Source: Paracoccaceae bacterium (lineage in GTDB: Bacteria; Pseudomonadota; Alphaproteobacteria; Rhodobacterales; Rhodobacteraceae). Taken from it: a DNA stretch of 64,000 bases. This document shows positions 50,882-60,557 of this stretch, in pieces. The DNA is taken from the NCBI GenBank assembly GCA_027486345.1, contig JAIXPH010000055.1, positions 1 to 64,000 on the forward strand. Direction: 5' to 3'. Position numbers and translations under genes: made by a program. Below the pieces are notes generated by a model. The model had not been told where the DNA came from. It saw only the letters and a list, made by a program, of their open reading frames with translations, and did not search any database. Every line of letters starts with the position of its first letter. The stretch's first letter is position 1.

Positions 50882-53826
50882 GGGGCGTCCCCTTCGGTGC
50901 CGACATCCTCGGGCAGGGGGGTATCGGTCAGGTCCCATTCGCCAAAGCGCGACAGGTGGTCGTAATCCCCCGCCTCCCGCGTGGAAAACAGCGCCCGCCG
51001 CGCGGTATAGCCTTTGCCGCGCTTGGCATAGCTGCCGATCAGGCGGTGGAGGCCTTCCCAGACCTTGCCGATCACCTCTTCGGTGATCTCGGTTTCCACC
51101 TTCTTGGGGTTGGAGCCAAGACCGACATAGGTGGTGCGCGCCACCTCTGACCCCGCAAGCGTTGGAAAGGCGCCGTGGTGGATCATGGCGGCGATCAGCA
51201 AAAGCTGTTTGTCAAAGTTCGCCTGCATCGCGGCGGTGGGCGGTTCGCCCGTCTTGTAATCGATCACGGCCAGACGGCCATCCGGCAGGCGGTCGATCCG
51301 GTCGGGTTTGCCTTCGAGTTCAAAGTCGAAGGGGTCCAGCCGCAGCTTGTGGCTCATTTCCTCGAGCAAGATCGGCGTGCCGCTTTCGGCATCGGTGGAC
51401 AGGAAGAAATCCGCCGCCCGATCCAGCCGCGCCAGCCACAGCAGACGGGCGGCGGGCCAGGGCACCTCTTCCGCCAGCACCTGACGGGCGGTGTCCAGCA
51501 AACGCAGACGGGCGGCGGGGCGATCCTCGTCCATGGGCCGTTCGCGGACGAAGCGTTCAAGGATCAGGTGCAGGATTTGCCCGCGCAAACGGGCATCGGG
51601 CTCGGCCCGCAGCGGGTCCAAAGGTCTCAGCCGCAGGATATCGCGGGCATAGACGGCATAGGGATCACGGATCAGCCGGGCGATGCGCGTCACCGGCAAC
51701 AGCTTTGGCCGATGCGCAACGGGCGGGCGGGGCGAGGGGCGCTTGGCCAGATGCAGCCGTGGGTCACTGGTCATGTCCGCCGGGGGCAGGTCCAGCGCCG
51801 CCGCCATGTCCAGCCAACGCCGCCCCCGCGCCTGCATCGCCGTCAAGGCGCCTGGCCCGTTGCGCCCTGGCAGACCTGACATCAGGTTGGTCAGACGGTT
51901 CAGCCAGCGGGATGGCACGGTTTCCGCCTCGGCATCCCGCGTGGCATGGGTCAGGATCACCTCTGGCGCGGCGATTGCCTGCTGGTAGTCATGCGCCGAC
52001 AGGCCGATCTGGCGTTCCGGCAGCAACAGGCCCGCTTTCTTGCGCATCTGGCGGTTCAGCCATGGGTCGGGGTCCGGCAGGCGTGGCCATGATCCATCGT
52101 TCAACCCGCCAAGGATGACCAGATCGCTGCCCGCCTCGCGTGCCTCTCGCGGGCCCCAGATACGGATGTGCGGATGGGGCTGGGTGTCCGACCGCACCTC
52201 ACCCTGATTGACCAGCGCGTCGAACAGATCGCGGTAATCGGCCACGGTCAGGATGCCGCCGTGCTCCGCCTCAGAGGCCAGAGCGTCCATCAGTTGCACG
52301 GCCACCGCCCCGGCGTCCTTTTCCCAGATTTCGCCGGTTCCCGTGCCCGTGCCGCGCGACAAGGCCTCGGCCCGCGCGCGGTGGCGGGCGATGTGGTCAG
52401 CCAGCGGCAGGGGGGTGGCGTCCTCGACACCGTCCAGCGCGGCGATCAGCGCGGCGGCCCAATCCGATGCGCCGGAGTCGCGATGATTGGCCGCAAAGTC
52501 GCACAAGGTTTGCGCGGTCGGGAATGCCGGACCCTTGGCGCGCAGACGCAGTTCAAGGCTGCGGGTCAGCTTCAGGTGGATGCCCCGTTCGCCGCCCGTG
52601 AAAGTGAACGGATGTTTCAGAATGACCAGCAGCGCGTCAGAGGTTAGCCGTCGCCCCTGCAAGGCGGCAACATGGCGCAGGAACCGGCCCGGCGGCGACA
52701 GTGCCAAAGGCTTTCCGGCGGAATCGTCGGGCGTGATGCCCCAGCGGTCCAGCGCCGCCGTGACCAGACGGCCAAGGTTGCGATCCGGAGTGATCAGCGT
52801 GGCGCTGCGGCCATCCTCTGCCGCCTGACGCAGGATCAGGGCGATCGACAGCGCCTCGGCCCGTGGGGTCTGGGCCTCGATCAGGGTCATGCCGTCGGTC
52901 GCAGCCAGAAGGTCCGGCAGGTGCTGGCCTTCGGTCAACCATTGATCTGTCACCGGCGCAGGGCGCAGGGACAATGAAATCAGCCGGTTCCGCGCCGCAC
53001 TGGCGGGTGCGTCATCGGTCCAGCGCCGCACGTCCTGCGGTCCGGCGTCCAAGGCCGACAGCAGGCGGCGAAAGCGGTATTGCGGATGATCCTCGGCGGT
53101 CAGGACATCGTCGAGGCGATCCCAGACCGGGGCGGGCATTTCGAAGTCAAAGCCGGGGAAAACCAAAACGCCGTTCGGCAACCCAGCCACCGCCTGCATG
53201 AAGCGAAAGACCGTCCCGCGCGATCCGGTCGATCCGGCCACGATCACCGGTCCCGAAGGCGGGGCCACCTGCCAGAGGGCGATCAGGCGATCCACGATCA
53301 TGCGTTGCCGTGCGCCACCATCGGGCTGGGTGCTGCCATCAAAGAAGCCATTGACGATGCGCAGAAAATTCTGTGTCCGCGCCCAATGGGCAGAATGGTC
53401 GCTGACATCCAGCGCGGAAATGCGGTCGGGCGGGACGCCTTCGACCTGCATCTCCTCCATCAGCGCGGCCAGACTGTCCGCCAGATCGTAAAGCGCCGCG
53501 CGCGGGGCAAGGTCCGGCTGGGCCTGCAACAGCCGATCCACCAGTTGCGCCAGCTCCAGCCTGCGCCGCAGTGGTGGCACGGCCTCAGGGATATCGGCAA
53601 AAGGCAGATCAGGCGTGATATCGGTCAAGACCCGCAGGCGCGGCAGGATCATGGCGCGTTTGGCAAAAAGATCCCGGACCCGCGCCCGCATGCGATTGGT
53701 GTTCAGATACAGCGTCACCCGCGCCATCGCCTCGGGCGGTTGGTCGGCCATCCGGCGGATCAGGCCCGCCACCAGCGCGCGCGGAAAATCGACGCCGGGC
53801 GGAAGGGCGAACAGCCTGTCAGGCAT
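50878..53826 (-). CDS. addB: double-strand break repair protein AddB
   Basis: A 982-residue partner of AddA. The N-terminal half is helicase-like but without an intact P-loop; the C-terminal nuclease has LAVIDYKTGEPPTAAMQANFDKQLLLIAAM. It begins MPDRLFALPPGVDFPRALVAGLIRR. It overlaps murU by 8 bp and addA by 4 bp. Confidence 0.93.
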   Translation of the reverse strand: MPDRLFALPPGVDFPRALVAGLIRRMADQPPEAMARVTLYLNTNRMRARVRDLFAKRAMILPRLRVLTDITPDLPFADIPEAVPPLRRRLELAQLVDRLLQAQPDLAPRAALYDLADSLAALMEEMQVEGVPPDRISALDVSDHSAHWARTQNFLRIVNGFFDGSTQPDGGARQRMIVDRLIALWQVAPPSGPVIVAGSTGSRGTVFRFMQAVAGLPNGVLVFPGFDFEMPAPVWDRLDDVLTAEDHPQYRFRRLLSALDAGPQDVRRWTDDAPASAARNRLISLSLRPAPVTDQWLTEGQHLPDLLAATDGMTLIEAQTPRAEALSIALILRQAAEDGRSATLITPDRNLGRLVTAALDRWGITPDDSAGKPLALSPPGRFLRHVAALQGRRLTSDALLVILKHPFTFTGGERGIHLKLTRSLELRLRAKGPAFPTAQTLCDFAANHRDSGASDWAAALIAALDGVEDATPLPLADHIARHRARAEALSRGTGTGTGEIWEKDAGAVAVQLMDALASEAEHGGILTVADYRDLFDALVNQGEVRSDTQPHPHIRIWGPREAREAGSDLVILGGLNDGSWPRLPDPDPWLNRQMRKKAGLLLPERQIGLSAHDYQQAIAAPEVILTHATRDAEAETVPSRWLNRLTNLMSGLPGRNGPGALTAMQARGRRWLDMAAALDLPPADMTSDPRLHLAKRPSPRPPVAHRPKLLPVTRIARLIRDPYAVYARDILRLRPLDPLRAEPDARLRGQILHLILERFVRERPMDEDRPAARLRLLDTARQVLAEEVPWPAARLLWLARLDRAADFFLSTDAESGTPILLEEMSHKLRLDPFDFELEGKPDRIDRLPDGRLAVIDYKTGEPPTAAMQANFDKQLLLIAAMIHHGAFPTLAGSEVARTTYVGLGSNPKKVETEITEEVIGKVWEGLHRLIGSYAKRGKGYTARRALFSTREAGDYDHLSRFGEWDLTDTPLPEDVGTEGDAP

Positions 53827-54526
53827 CTTCGGCGCTTTCCGTCAGCATCTGCTCGGCCGTTTCCAGTCCTTCGGGCGTGCCGACGTCGCACCAGCCGCCC
53901 CGATGGATCAGGCCAAAAGCCCGCCCCCGCGCGATGGCGATGTCCCACAGGCGGTTCAAAGAGAACACGGGTTCGGGAATGTCGGCCAAAGCCTCTGTCC
54001 GGATCAGTTGCGTGCCCAGATAGGCGGTCGAAAGCTGACCGTTTGCGCGTGCGATGTGGCCATCAGGCCCCAGCAGGAAGTCTTTGCCCGCATGGCAGCC
54101 CGCCTGACCGGCGGGAAGCAGCATGACCAGAACATCCATTCGGGAGTCATCCCACTCTGCCATCAGCCGCGTCAGGGGGTTTTCCCCGGTCCAGACGGCA
54201 TCCGGGTTCAAGGTGAACACCGGGCTGGCATGTCCCAGCAACGGCAGCGCCTGTCGCAACCCGCCCCCGGTTTCCAAGGGGGCGGCCCGCTCCCACGACA
54301 AGGCCAGATCGCGCCCGGCAAGGTGGCGTTCCAGCATCTCGCCCTTGTAATGCAGGTTAACGACGGTGCGGGTGATCCCGGCATCGGCCACCATGTCCAG
54401 CGCCCGGTCGATCAGCGGACGTCCGGCGACGGGCAGCAGCGGCTTGGGCCGGTCGGCGGTCAAGGCACCCATACGCGTGCCCAGACCGGCGGCAAAGAGC
54501 ATCAGCGGTGGGGGTGTTTGCCGCAT
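53819..54526 (-). CDS. murU: nucleotidyltransferase, MurNAc-1-phosphate uridylyltransferase-like
   Basis: A 235-residue sugar-phosphate nucleotidyltransferase. The signature MLFAAGLGTRMGALTADRPKPLLPVAGRPLI is followed by NLHYKGEMLERHL and the metal-ligand loop with NPDAVW. Adjacent to amgK, so the pair is the AmgK/MurU cell-wall recycling route, which bypasses MurA-dependent synthesis and confers fosfomycin tolerance. It overlaps amgK by 25 bp. Confidence 0.86.
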   Translation of the reverse strand: MRQTPPPLMLFAAGLGTRMGALTADRPKPLLPVAGRPLIDRALDMVADAGITRTVVNLHYKGEMLERHLAGRDLALSWERAAPLETGGGLRQALPLLGHASPVFTLNPDAVWTGENPLTRLMAEWDDSRMDVLVMLLPAGQAGCHAGKDFLLGPDGHIARANGQLSTAYLGTQLIRTEALADIPEPVFSLNRLWDIAIARGRAFGLIHRGGWCDVGTPEGLETAEQMLTESAEDA

Positions 54527-55515
54527 TGCGCGCCGATCCTTGTGATGATGTCGGGGGTGGGCTCGGGCAGCAGGGTTTCGCAGATCGCGCGCAGGTCCGC
54601 CAGTGCGGGATGGGCCAGATTGCGCTGCAACTGTCCCCAGACGCGCGGCAGCAGCGGCAGATAGCCCGCTTTTCCGCCTTTCAGACAGAGCCGCGCGAAG
54701 ATGCCGAGGATGCGAAGCGCCCGTTGCGCGCCAAGGACGGCATAGCTTGCCGCAAAGGCCGCGGGGTCGGTGGCGGTGGCGGTGGCGAAATGGTGCTTCA
54801 GCGCGTGTTCCAAGGCGTCGGGCACGTCGCGCCGGGCGTCTTGCAGCAGCGACACCAGATCATATCCGGGCTGCCCCATCTGCCCCAACTGAAAGTCGAG
54901 CAGCCCCATCTGCCGCAGGCCGCCGCGGTCCGGCAGCCACAAAAGATTCTCGGCGTGATAGTCTCGCAGGATCAGCACGCGCGGGCCGTCGGCATGGGCG
55001 CCCAGCAGCGCGGTCAGTTCGGTTTGCAAGGCACCCCGGTCCCCGACGTCCCCGAGGGCAGCGAACCGGTACCAGTCCGGGGCAAAGCCCGCTGCCGCCG
55101 CCCAATCCGCCGCCGAAAGATCGGGCAGGCCGGACGGGGCCGGGTGGGCTTGCAGATGGATCAGGACATCGACCGCCAGCCGGTAAAGCCGCGCCTCAAG
55201 ACCGGGCTCTGCCGCCTCACGCGCAACGAGACCGTCTCCCAGATCCTCAAGCAAAAGAAAGCCATGCGTCAGATCGCGGGCCAGAATGCGCGGCGGGGAC
55301 AGGTCAAGTGCGGCCAGATGATCGGCGATGCGGATGAAATCGGCGGGATCATCCCCCTTGCCGGGCGGGGCGTCCATCAGCACGGCGGTGGCCGTCCCAA
55401 GGGTCAGGCGATCATAGCGGCGGTCCGATGCATCCCCGGCAAGCGGGTGGCGCGTGGCGGCCCCCCAACCCGCGCTTGCAACAAACGCCTCTGCAAGGGC
55501 GCGGCGATCCATCAT
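54502..55515 (-). CDS. amgK: aminoglycoside phosphotransferase-fold sugar kinase, AmgK-like
   Basis: A 337-residue kinase. LEDLGDGLV, the catalytic loop ILRDYHAENLLWL (HxxN) and the DFQ motif in LLDFQLGQMG are intact. Phosphorylates N-acetylmuramate and N-acetylglucosamine in cell-wall recycling. The start ATG overlaps the tsaE stop (ATGATG). It is translationally coupled with tsaE and murU. Confidence 0.85.
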   Translation of the reverse strand: MMDRRALAEAFVASAGWGAATRHPLAGDASDRRYDRLTLGTATAVLMDAPPGKGDDPADFIRIADHLAALDLSPPRILARDLTHGFLLLEDLGDGLVAREAAEPGLEARLYRLAVDVLIHLQAHPAPSGLPDLSAADWAAAAGFAPDWYRFAALGDVGDRGALQTELTALLGAHADGPRVLILRDYHAENLLWLPDRGGLRQMGLLDFQLGQMGQPGYDLVSLLQDARRDVPDALEHALKHHFATATATDPAAFAASYAVLGAQRALRILGIFARLCLKGGKAGYLPLLPRVWGQLQRNLAHPALADLRAICETLLPEPTPDIITRIGAQCGKHPHR

Positions 55516-55985
55516 TCGGCCCCCCAATCACGGCACAGCGCCTCGGTCAGCCCGGGGCGGGGGCCGGGGGTCACCTCGGCCCGGCGCTGGTCGCCGTCGG
55601 GGATCAGGCGCAGATGGATGGCGTCGGCGGGCAGCAGCGCACCCATCCGCTCGGGCCATTCGATCAGGCAGATCGCGCTGTGAAAGGCATCGTCTAGCCC
55701 CAGTTCAAGCACTTCGTCCGGATGGGTGAGGCGGTAGAGATCGGCGTGCCACAGGTCCACATCCGCCCCATAGGTCTGGATCAGGGTGAAGGTGGGCGAG
55801 GGCACGTCCTCGTCCCGGCCCAGCCGCGCGCGGATCAGGGCGCGGGCGAAATGGGACTTTCCGGCCCCGATGGGACCATGCAGCGCCACGACATCGCCCA
55901 CGCCAAGTTGATCCGCGAACCAGCGGCCAAGGCGGGTGGTGTCCTCTTCGGACGGAAGGGGAAAGGTCAGCGCTGCGTCGGACAT
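55512..55985 (-). CDS. tsaE: tRNA t6A synthesis ATPase TsaE
   Basis: A 157-residue P-loop ATPase. Walker A is in VALHGPIGAGKSHFARALIR; the family segment DVPSPTFTLIQTYGADVDLWHADLYRL and ICLIEWPERMG are present. It supports the TsaB/TsaD complex in making t6A37. It begins an operon with amgK, murU, addB and addA. Confidence 0.94.
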   Translation of the reverse strand: MSDAALTFPLPSEEDTTRLGRWFADQLGVGDVVALHGPIGAGKSHFARALIRARLGRDEDVPSPTFTLIQTYGADVDLWHADLYRLTHPDEVLELGLDDAFHSAICLIEWPERMGALLPADAIHLRLIPDGDQRRAEVTPGPRPGLTEALCRDWGAE

Positions 55986-56031
55986 GCGGCGGAGTCTATC
56001 GCGCCCAACGCTGGCCGCAAGGCGCGGCGGT

Positions 56032-57627
56032 CTAAGCCCGCCGTTTCAGGGCGGTGAACGTCGCCATTTCCCCCGGATCGGTGGCAAGCCGGAACGTGGC
56101 GAGGGTCGCGCCGCCAGAGAGTGCCTTGACCTCGCAAAAGATCAGGCGACCGTCGGTCAGGCGGGTCACATCTTCCCACGCGGGGCTGTCACCGTCCCGC
56201 GCCACGAAATCGGCGATGCGCTGCCAGATCGGCGAGGGTGCCCCGCGCGATTGCCAGAAGCCCACAAGGTCCGTCACGGCGGCGCTTTCGAGGCCTTCGC
56301 CATGGTCATGGCCCCAAAGCCGCCCATAGGCCGCGTTCGACATGGCCAACTGGCCCGAGGGTGCAAAGACCGCGATGGCGTCATCCACCGTGTCGATGAC
56401 CGCCTGCCCCAGGTCCAGATCGGCGCGATAGCGTTGCACGCGGGTCATCTCGGTCGAGATGTCGTCGATCATCAGCACCAGCGACCCATCCGGCTGCGGA
56501 CGACCGACGACATGATAGGTCTGACCGCCCGGCATGTTCCATTCATCCTCGTACATCCCGGTGGCGCTGGCATCTTCCATCCCCGCCAGATGCCGCCGCC
56601 ACGACCGGTAGTCGCGCGGTTCGGGCAGCAGATTGCGGTCGCGCATGGCGTCCAGCATCCCGATCAGGGTGGGACGCGAAGACAGCACCTCGACCGGCAG
56701 ACCGGTCAGGTCGGTCAATGCAGGGTTGAACATGGTCAGCCGGCGCTGGCGGTCAAAGATCGCCAGTCCCACCGGCACATGGGAAAAGGCACGGGTGAGG
56801 TTCTGCATGAAGTCATGCAGCATGGTTTCCGCCCGCACCGCACCATCGGCAGGCAAGGCAAAGCACAGCCGCGCGGCGCCGAGGTCGACCGTGGTCAGCT
56901 CATACCACTCGCGTCCGCCTTCGCGCCGTTCGATCGACTGCCGGGGCGTGCGCCGCGCGCCGTCGTTTTCCGCCGTGAAAAGCCGCGGCAAGGGCCAGCG
57001 GATCACCGTCTGTTCCGGCAGGACATCTTCCAGCTTCAGCAGATAGGCCGCATTGGCCCAGGTCACCTCGCCCCCCGCGCGTTCGCGCCAGCACAGCCAC
57101 GGGGCGTGCAGGACGACGTCGCGCAGCCCCTCCACCTCATCCGTCAGCAGGGCGACGGAGACGGGCGCGCCGCGGCGGCCATCGGGGGTGGGTCCGGCCT
57201 CAGGCCCGGCGGCATCGGCGATCGTGATGCGCAACAGGCCCCCGCGCAATTCCGCCTGCAACACCAGCGCCTGCGGGGCATCGTCGGCGGTGGCGAGGGT
57301 GAAGCGCCCCTGTTGCCCCAGCAGGCGTAACCTGTCTTCGGCGGTGGGGAAGGTCAGCGCCAGCCATTCTGACAAGCGCTGCCACGGCGAGCCGCGCCCC
57401 TGCCGGGTGGCAAGGATGGCGCGCGCTTCGGGCGAACAGTCCAGCAGCGATTCGCCGTCAAAGATGAACACCGCCTCATTCCGGCTGTCGTCAAACAGCG
57501 GTCCGTCACGGCTGGCGAAGAGGTGGCCGGGCACGAGCGACAGCAACAGCATGCCGACCGCCACCGCCGCCACCGCGGCGGCAAGCATCTGCACGAAAAC
57601 CGTCAGTCCACCCGTATCCATATTCAT
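56032..57627 (-). CDS. membrane-anchored PAS-domain protein without output domain
   Basis: A 531-residue protein. One N-terminal transmembrane helix (VQMLAAAVAAVAVGMLLLSLVPGHL), then about four PAS-like units (e.g. FIFDGESLLDCSPEARAIL, LAIFDRQRRLTMFNPALTDLTGLPVEVL, and IAVFAPSGQLAMSNAAYGRLWG). No histidine kinase, GGDEF, EAL or HTH domain follows. Such PAS proteins in Rhodobacterales sit next to the tsaE operon. It may be a sensor for another kinase or a kinase that lost its catalytic part. It lies 46 bp upstream of tsaE and may belong to its operon. Confidence 0.75.
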   Translation of the reverse strand: MNMDTGGLTVFVQMLAAAVAAVAVGMLLLSLVPGHLFASRDGPLFDDSRNEAVFIFDGESLLDCSPEARAILATRQGRGSPWQRLSEWLALTFPTAEDRLRLLGQQGRFTLATADDAPQALVLQAELRGGLLRITIADAAGPEAGPTPDGRRGAPVSVALLTDEVEGLRDVVLHAPWLCWRERAGGEVTWANAAYLLKLEDVLPEQTVIRWPLPRLFTAENDGARRTPRQSIERREGGREWYELTTVDLGAARLCFALPADGAVRAETMLHDFMQNLTRAFSHVPVGLAIFDRQRRLTMFNPALTDLTGLPVEVLSSRPTLIGMLDAMRDRNLLPEPRDYRSWRRHLAGMEDASATGMYEDEWNMPGGQTYHVVGRPQPDGSLVLMIDDISTEMTRVQRYRADLDLGQAVIDTVDDAIAVFAPSGQLAMSNAAYGRLWGHDHGEGLESAAVTDLVGFWQSRGAPSPIWQRIADFVARDGDSPAWEDVTRLTDGRLIFCEVKALSGGATLATFRLATDPGEMATFTALKRRA

Positions 57628-57701
57628 CCAACTCTGTCCCGGTGTCGCAACCTTGACGCGAGTCGGTTAATGGGCCGTTAACGCCATCGGATAAGGGGGC
57701 C

Positions 57702-59096
57702 TCAGACCTCGATCCGGGTGTTGTCGCCCAGACCGCGCCGTCCGGCGCTGGGGGCGGTGATCGCGGCCAGATCCCAGACCACCACCACGATGGCCCCGCA
57801 GCGCTCCGGGCGTTCGGCCGGGGTCAGGAACGGATCGGCGGCGTTGGCGAAGGACAGGTCCGCCCCGGTGCGTTCCAGCAGCGTCTTGGCGATGAAGAGG
57901 CCAAGCCCCATCCCCTCATATTCAGGGCGGCGGGCAAGGTCCTGATCCGCGCGGCGGCTGCGGACGAAGGGATCACCGATCCGACCCAGAAGGTTGGGCG
58001 GATAGCCTTCGCCATCATCGACGATGCGCACGATCAGACGGTCGGCGGTCCATTCCCCGTCGATCCAGACCGCGCTGCGGGCAAAATCGACCGCGTTCTG
58101 CACCAGATTGCGCAGGCCGTGGATCAATTCGGGCCGCCGTTGCACCAGGGGTTGGCGTTCGCTGCCGCCGGGGCCGGGTTCGCAGCGGAATTCCAGCCGC
58201 TTGCCCCGGTTCAGGTGCGGTTCTGCCGCCTCGCGCAGGACGGCATCGAGGGGGGCTTGACGCAGGTGCAGATCGTCCTTTCCGGCCCGGCCCATCGATC
58301 GCAGGATGTCCCGGCAGCGGTCCGCCTGATCGCGGATCAGCTTGGCATCCTCCAGCAGGTCGGGGCGGTCGGCGAGGTCTTCGATCATCTCGGCGCTGAC
58401 CAGTTTGATGGTGGCCAGCGGCGTGCCCAACTCATGCGCGGCGGCGGCGACGACACCACCAAGGTCAGTCAGTTTCTGTTCCCGCGCCAAGGCCATCTGT
58501 GTGGCCAAGAGCGCATCCGACATGGACCGGATCTCCAGCGCGACCCGCCGCGAATACAGGCCGAGGAATACGATCCCGATCACGATGGCCAACCAGAAGC
58601 CGAACTCGAAGAAGGTCGGGATCTCCAGCACGGCGCCGGAATCAAAGCGCAGCGGCACATTGATCAGCGCGATGGCCGTGGTGAACAGAACCGCCAGTGC
58701 GCCCAGAAGCAGGGTCGTCCGCAATTCAAGGGCCGAGGCGGAAATGGTCACCGGCGCAAGGATCAGCAGCGCGAAGGGATTGGTCAGGCCGCCGGTCAGA
58801 TAGAGCAGGAAGGCCAGTTGCGACAGGTCGAACAGCAGGGTCAGCATCGCCTCGGGTTCCGACAGGCGCTTGTTCTGCGGATAGACGAAGATCGAGATCA
58901 GGTTGGCGATGACCGATGCGCCGACCGCCATGTAGCACAGGCCCAGCGGCAATGAGACGTTGTACACCCAATCGGCCACGGTGATCGCGGCCAGTTGCCC
59001 GCCCATGGCCATCCAGCGCAACAGGATCAGGGTCCGCAGTCGGACCCACTCGCTGCGCGTGTCGCGGAAGACATGGCCAAGGCCCGGACCGTTCAT
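57702..59096 (-). CDS. regB: redox-sensing histidine kinase RegB/PrrB
   Basis: A 464-residue sensor kinase. Six transmembrane helices fill the first ~200 residues, and the quinone-site segment GGLTNPFALLILAPVTIS is conserved. The H-box is AAAAHELGTPLATIKL. The redox-active Cys region DQADRCRDILRSMGRAGKDDLHLRQAPL follows. The kinase C-terminus has N, G1 (DDGEGYP) and G2 (GMGLGLFIAK) boxes. The start is uncertain: ATG 59096 (MNGPGLGHVF) gives the family length; ATG 59129 and 59147 are alternatives. It signals to RegA for anaerobic and photosynthetic gene control and is divergent from senC. Confidence 0.95.
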   Translation of the reverse strand: MNGPGLGHVFRDTRSEWVRLRTLILLRWMAMGGQLAAITVADWVYNVSLPLGLCYMAVGASVIANLISIFVYPQNKRLSEPEAMLTLLFDLSQLAFLLYLTGGLTNPFALLILAPVTISASALELRTTLLLGALAVLFTTAIALINVPLRFDSGAVLEIPTFFEFGFWLAIVIGIVFLGLYSRRVALEIRSMSDALLATQMALAREQKLTDLGGVVAAAAHELGTPLATIKLVSAEMIEDLADRPDLLEDAKLIRDQADRCRDILRSMGRAGKDDLHLRQAPLDAVLREAAEPHLNRGKRLEFRCEPGPGGSERQPLVQRRPELIHGLRNLVQNAVDFARSAVWIDGEWTADRLIVRIVDDGEGYPPNLLGRIGDPFVRSRRADQDLARRPEYEGMGLGLFIAKTLLERTGADLSFANAADPFLTPAERPERCGAIVVVVWDLAAITAPSAGRRGLGDNTRIEV

Positions 59097-59195
59097 TGTT
59101 TCCGCCTTTGGCGTGACCACATTACGCATTGTTAAGCCCAGCCGCATCAGGGATCAATGCGGCCTGAAGGTGCGGGCCATGGCAGGAGACGGACG

Positions 59196-59813
59196 ATGAC
59201 AAGGCTTTATGCGGGTTTGGCCGCAGCAGCGGTGGCGGGATTGCTGGGCGGCACTGCGGGATATGTCTATTTCGCCGGCGGTGATGATCCCTATGCCGAA
59301 TGCCGCGCCGGGGCCGTGGGTGGCGGAGATATCGGCGGGCCGTTCACGCTGATCGACAAGACCGGCAAAGCGGTGACCGACAAGGACGTTCTGACAAAAC
59401 CCGCGTTGGTCTATTTTGGCTATACCTTCTGTCCGGATGTCTGCCCGCTCGACATGGCCCGCAATGCCGAGGCGGTGGATCTCTTGCAGTCCAAGGGTCT
59501 GTCCGTGGTGCCTGTGTTCATCACCATCGACCCCGACCGTGACACGCCACAGGTCGTGGGTGAATTCGCCGCCAATATCCACCCTCAGGCCATTGGCCTG
59601 ACCGGTTCTGCCGATCAGGTGAAAGCGGCCTCGCAGGCCTACAAAACCTATTATCGCAAACAGGAGGGCGATGATCCGGAATTCTATTTGATGGATCATT
59701 CCACCTTTACCTACCTGATGCTGCCCGGCGGCAAATTCGGCGATTTCTTCCGCCGTGACGACACGGCGCAGGCGATGGCGGATCGCGTGCAGTGTTTCCT
59801 GAACAAGGGCTGA
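59196..59813 (+). CDS. senC: SenC/PrrC (Sco1-family) copper protein
   Basis: A 205-residue membrane-anchored thioredoxin-fold protein. One N-terminal transmembrane helix (LYAGLAAAAVAGLLGGTAGYVYF) and the copper ligands C-x3-C in FGYTFCPDVCPLDMARNAEA, with the conserved His in LMDHSTFTYLM. Sco proteins deliver copper to cytochrome oxidase and are linked to RegBA signalling. GGAGACGG precedes the ATG. First gene of the senC-regA-hvrA group. Confidence 0.95.
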   Translation: MTRLYAGLAAAAVAGLLGGTAGYVYFAGGDDPYAECRAGAVGGGDIGGPFTLIDKTGKAVTDKDVLTKPALVYFGYTFCPDVCPLDMARNAEAVDLLQSKGLSVVPVFITIDPDRDTPQVVGEFAANIHPQAIGLTGSADQVKAASQAYKTYYRKQEGDDPEFYLMDHSTFTYLMLPGGKFGDFFRRDDTAQAMADRVQCFLNKG

Positions 59814-59862
59814 TCGCTGCGATTTGACGGCGACGGCAAAGCCCCCTACGCTTGAATTCGGG

Positions 59863-59889
59863 TGCGATGCGATCAGATGTGACATCGCA
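59863..59889. promoter_or_regulatory. inverted repeat upstream of regA
   Basis: TGCGATG (59863-59869) and CATCGCA (59883-59889) form a 7+7 inverted repeat with a 13-nt spacer, 47-73 bp upstream of the regA start. A candidate operator or hairpin between senC and regA. Confidence 0.4.
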
Positions 59890-59935
59890 GATGGGGTGCG
59901 CCGGATCACCGGTGCCCGGAATGGAGTAGACACCG

Positions 59936-60487
59936 ATGGCAGAGGATCTCGCGGAACTGGGACCGGACAGGACGCTGCTTCTGGTGGACGACGACGAGCC
60001 TTTTGTGAAGCGGCTTGCCAAAGCGATGGAGAAACGGGGATTTATCCCTGAAACGGCGGAAAGCGTCGCCGCGGGCAAGGCCATCGCCCTGACCCGCCCC
60101 CCCGCCTATGCCGTGGTGGACCTGCGGCTTGAGGATGGAAACGGACTGGACGTGGTCGAGGCGCTGCGCGAACGGCGTCCCGATTGCCGGATCGTGGTGC
60201 TGACCGGATATGGCGCTATTGCCACGGCGGTGGCGGCCGTGAAGATCGGGGCGACGGATTATCTGTCAAAACCCGCAGATGCCAATGATGTGACCAATGC
60301 CTTGTTGTCGCGCGCTGAAAGCCTGCCGACGCCACCGGAAAACCCGATGTCGGCCGACCGCGTGCGCTGGGAACATATCCAGCGCGTCTATGAAATGTGT
60401 GACCGCAACGTATCGGAAACCGCGCGCCGCCTTTCCATGCATCGTCGCACATTGCAGCGAATTCTCGCGAAACGCAGTCCGAAATAG
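59936..60487 (+). CDS. regA: redox response regulator RegA/PrrA
   Basis: A 183-residue response regulator. The receiver domain has the acidic pair and phosphorylatable Asp in LLLVDDDEPFVK and VVDLRLEDGNG (DLRL), Thr and Lys in VLTGYGAIATA and LSKPA. The C-terminus is a Fis-type HTH (EHIQRVYEMCDRNVSETARRLSMHRRTLQRILAK). This is the highly conserved RegA output for photosynthesis, nitrogen, carbon and respiration genes. Confidence 0.97.
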   Translation: MAEDLAELGPDRTLLLVDDDEPFVKRLAKAMEKRGFIPETAESVAAGKAIALTRPPAYAVVDLRLEDGNGLDVVEALRERRPDCRIVVLTGYGAIATAVAAVKIGATDYLSKPADANDVTNALLSRAESLPTPPENPMSADRVRWEHIQRVYEMCDRNVSETARRLSMHRRTLQRILAKRSPK

Positions 60488-60511
60488 AAATCTATTTGCT
60501 TGGAACCAAAG

Positions 60512-60541
60512 CAGTGGTAAATCGCTTTCACCACTGATTTT
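60512..60541 (+). terminator. hairpin between regA and hvrA
   Basis: CAGTGGT (60512-60518) pairs with ACCACTG (60530-60536), 11-nt loop, followed by ATTTTGGG. It could be an intrinsic terminator or attenuator controlling read-through into hvrA. Confidence 0.55.
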
Positions 60542-60557
60542 GGGATGGGGAATTATA

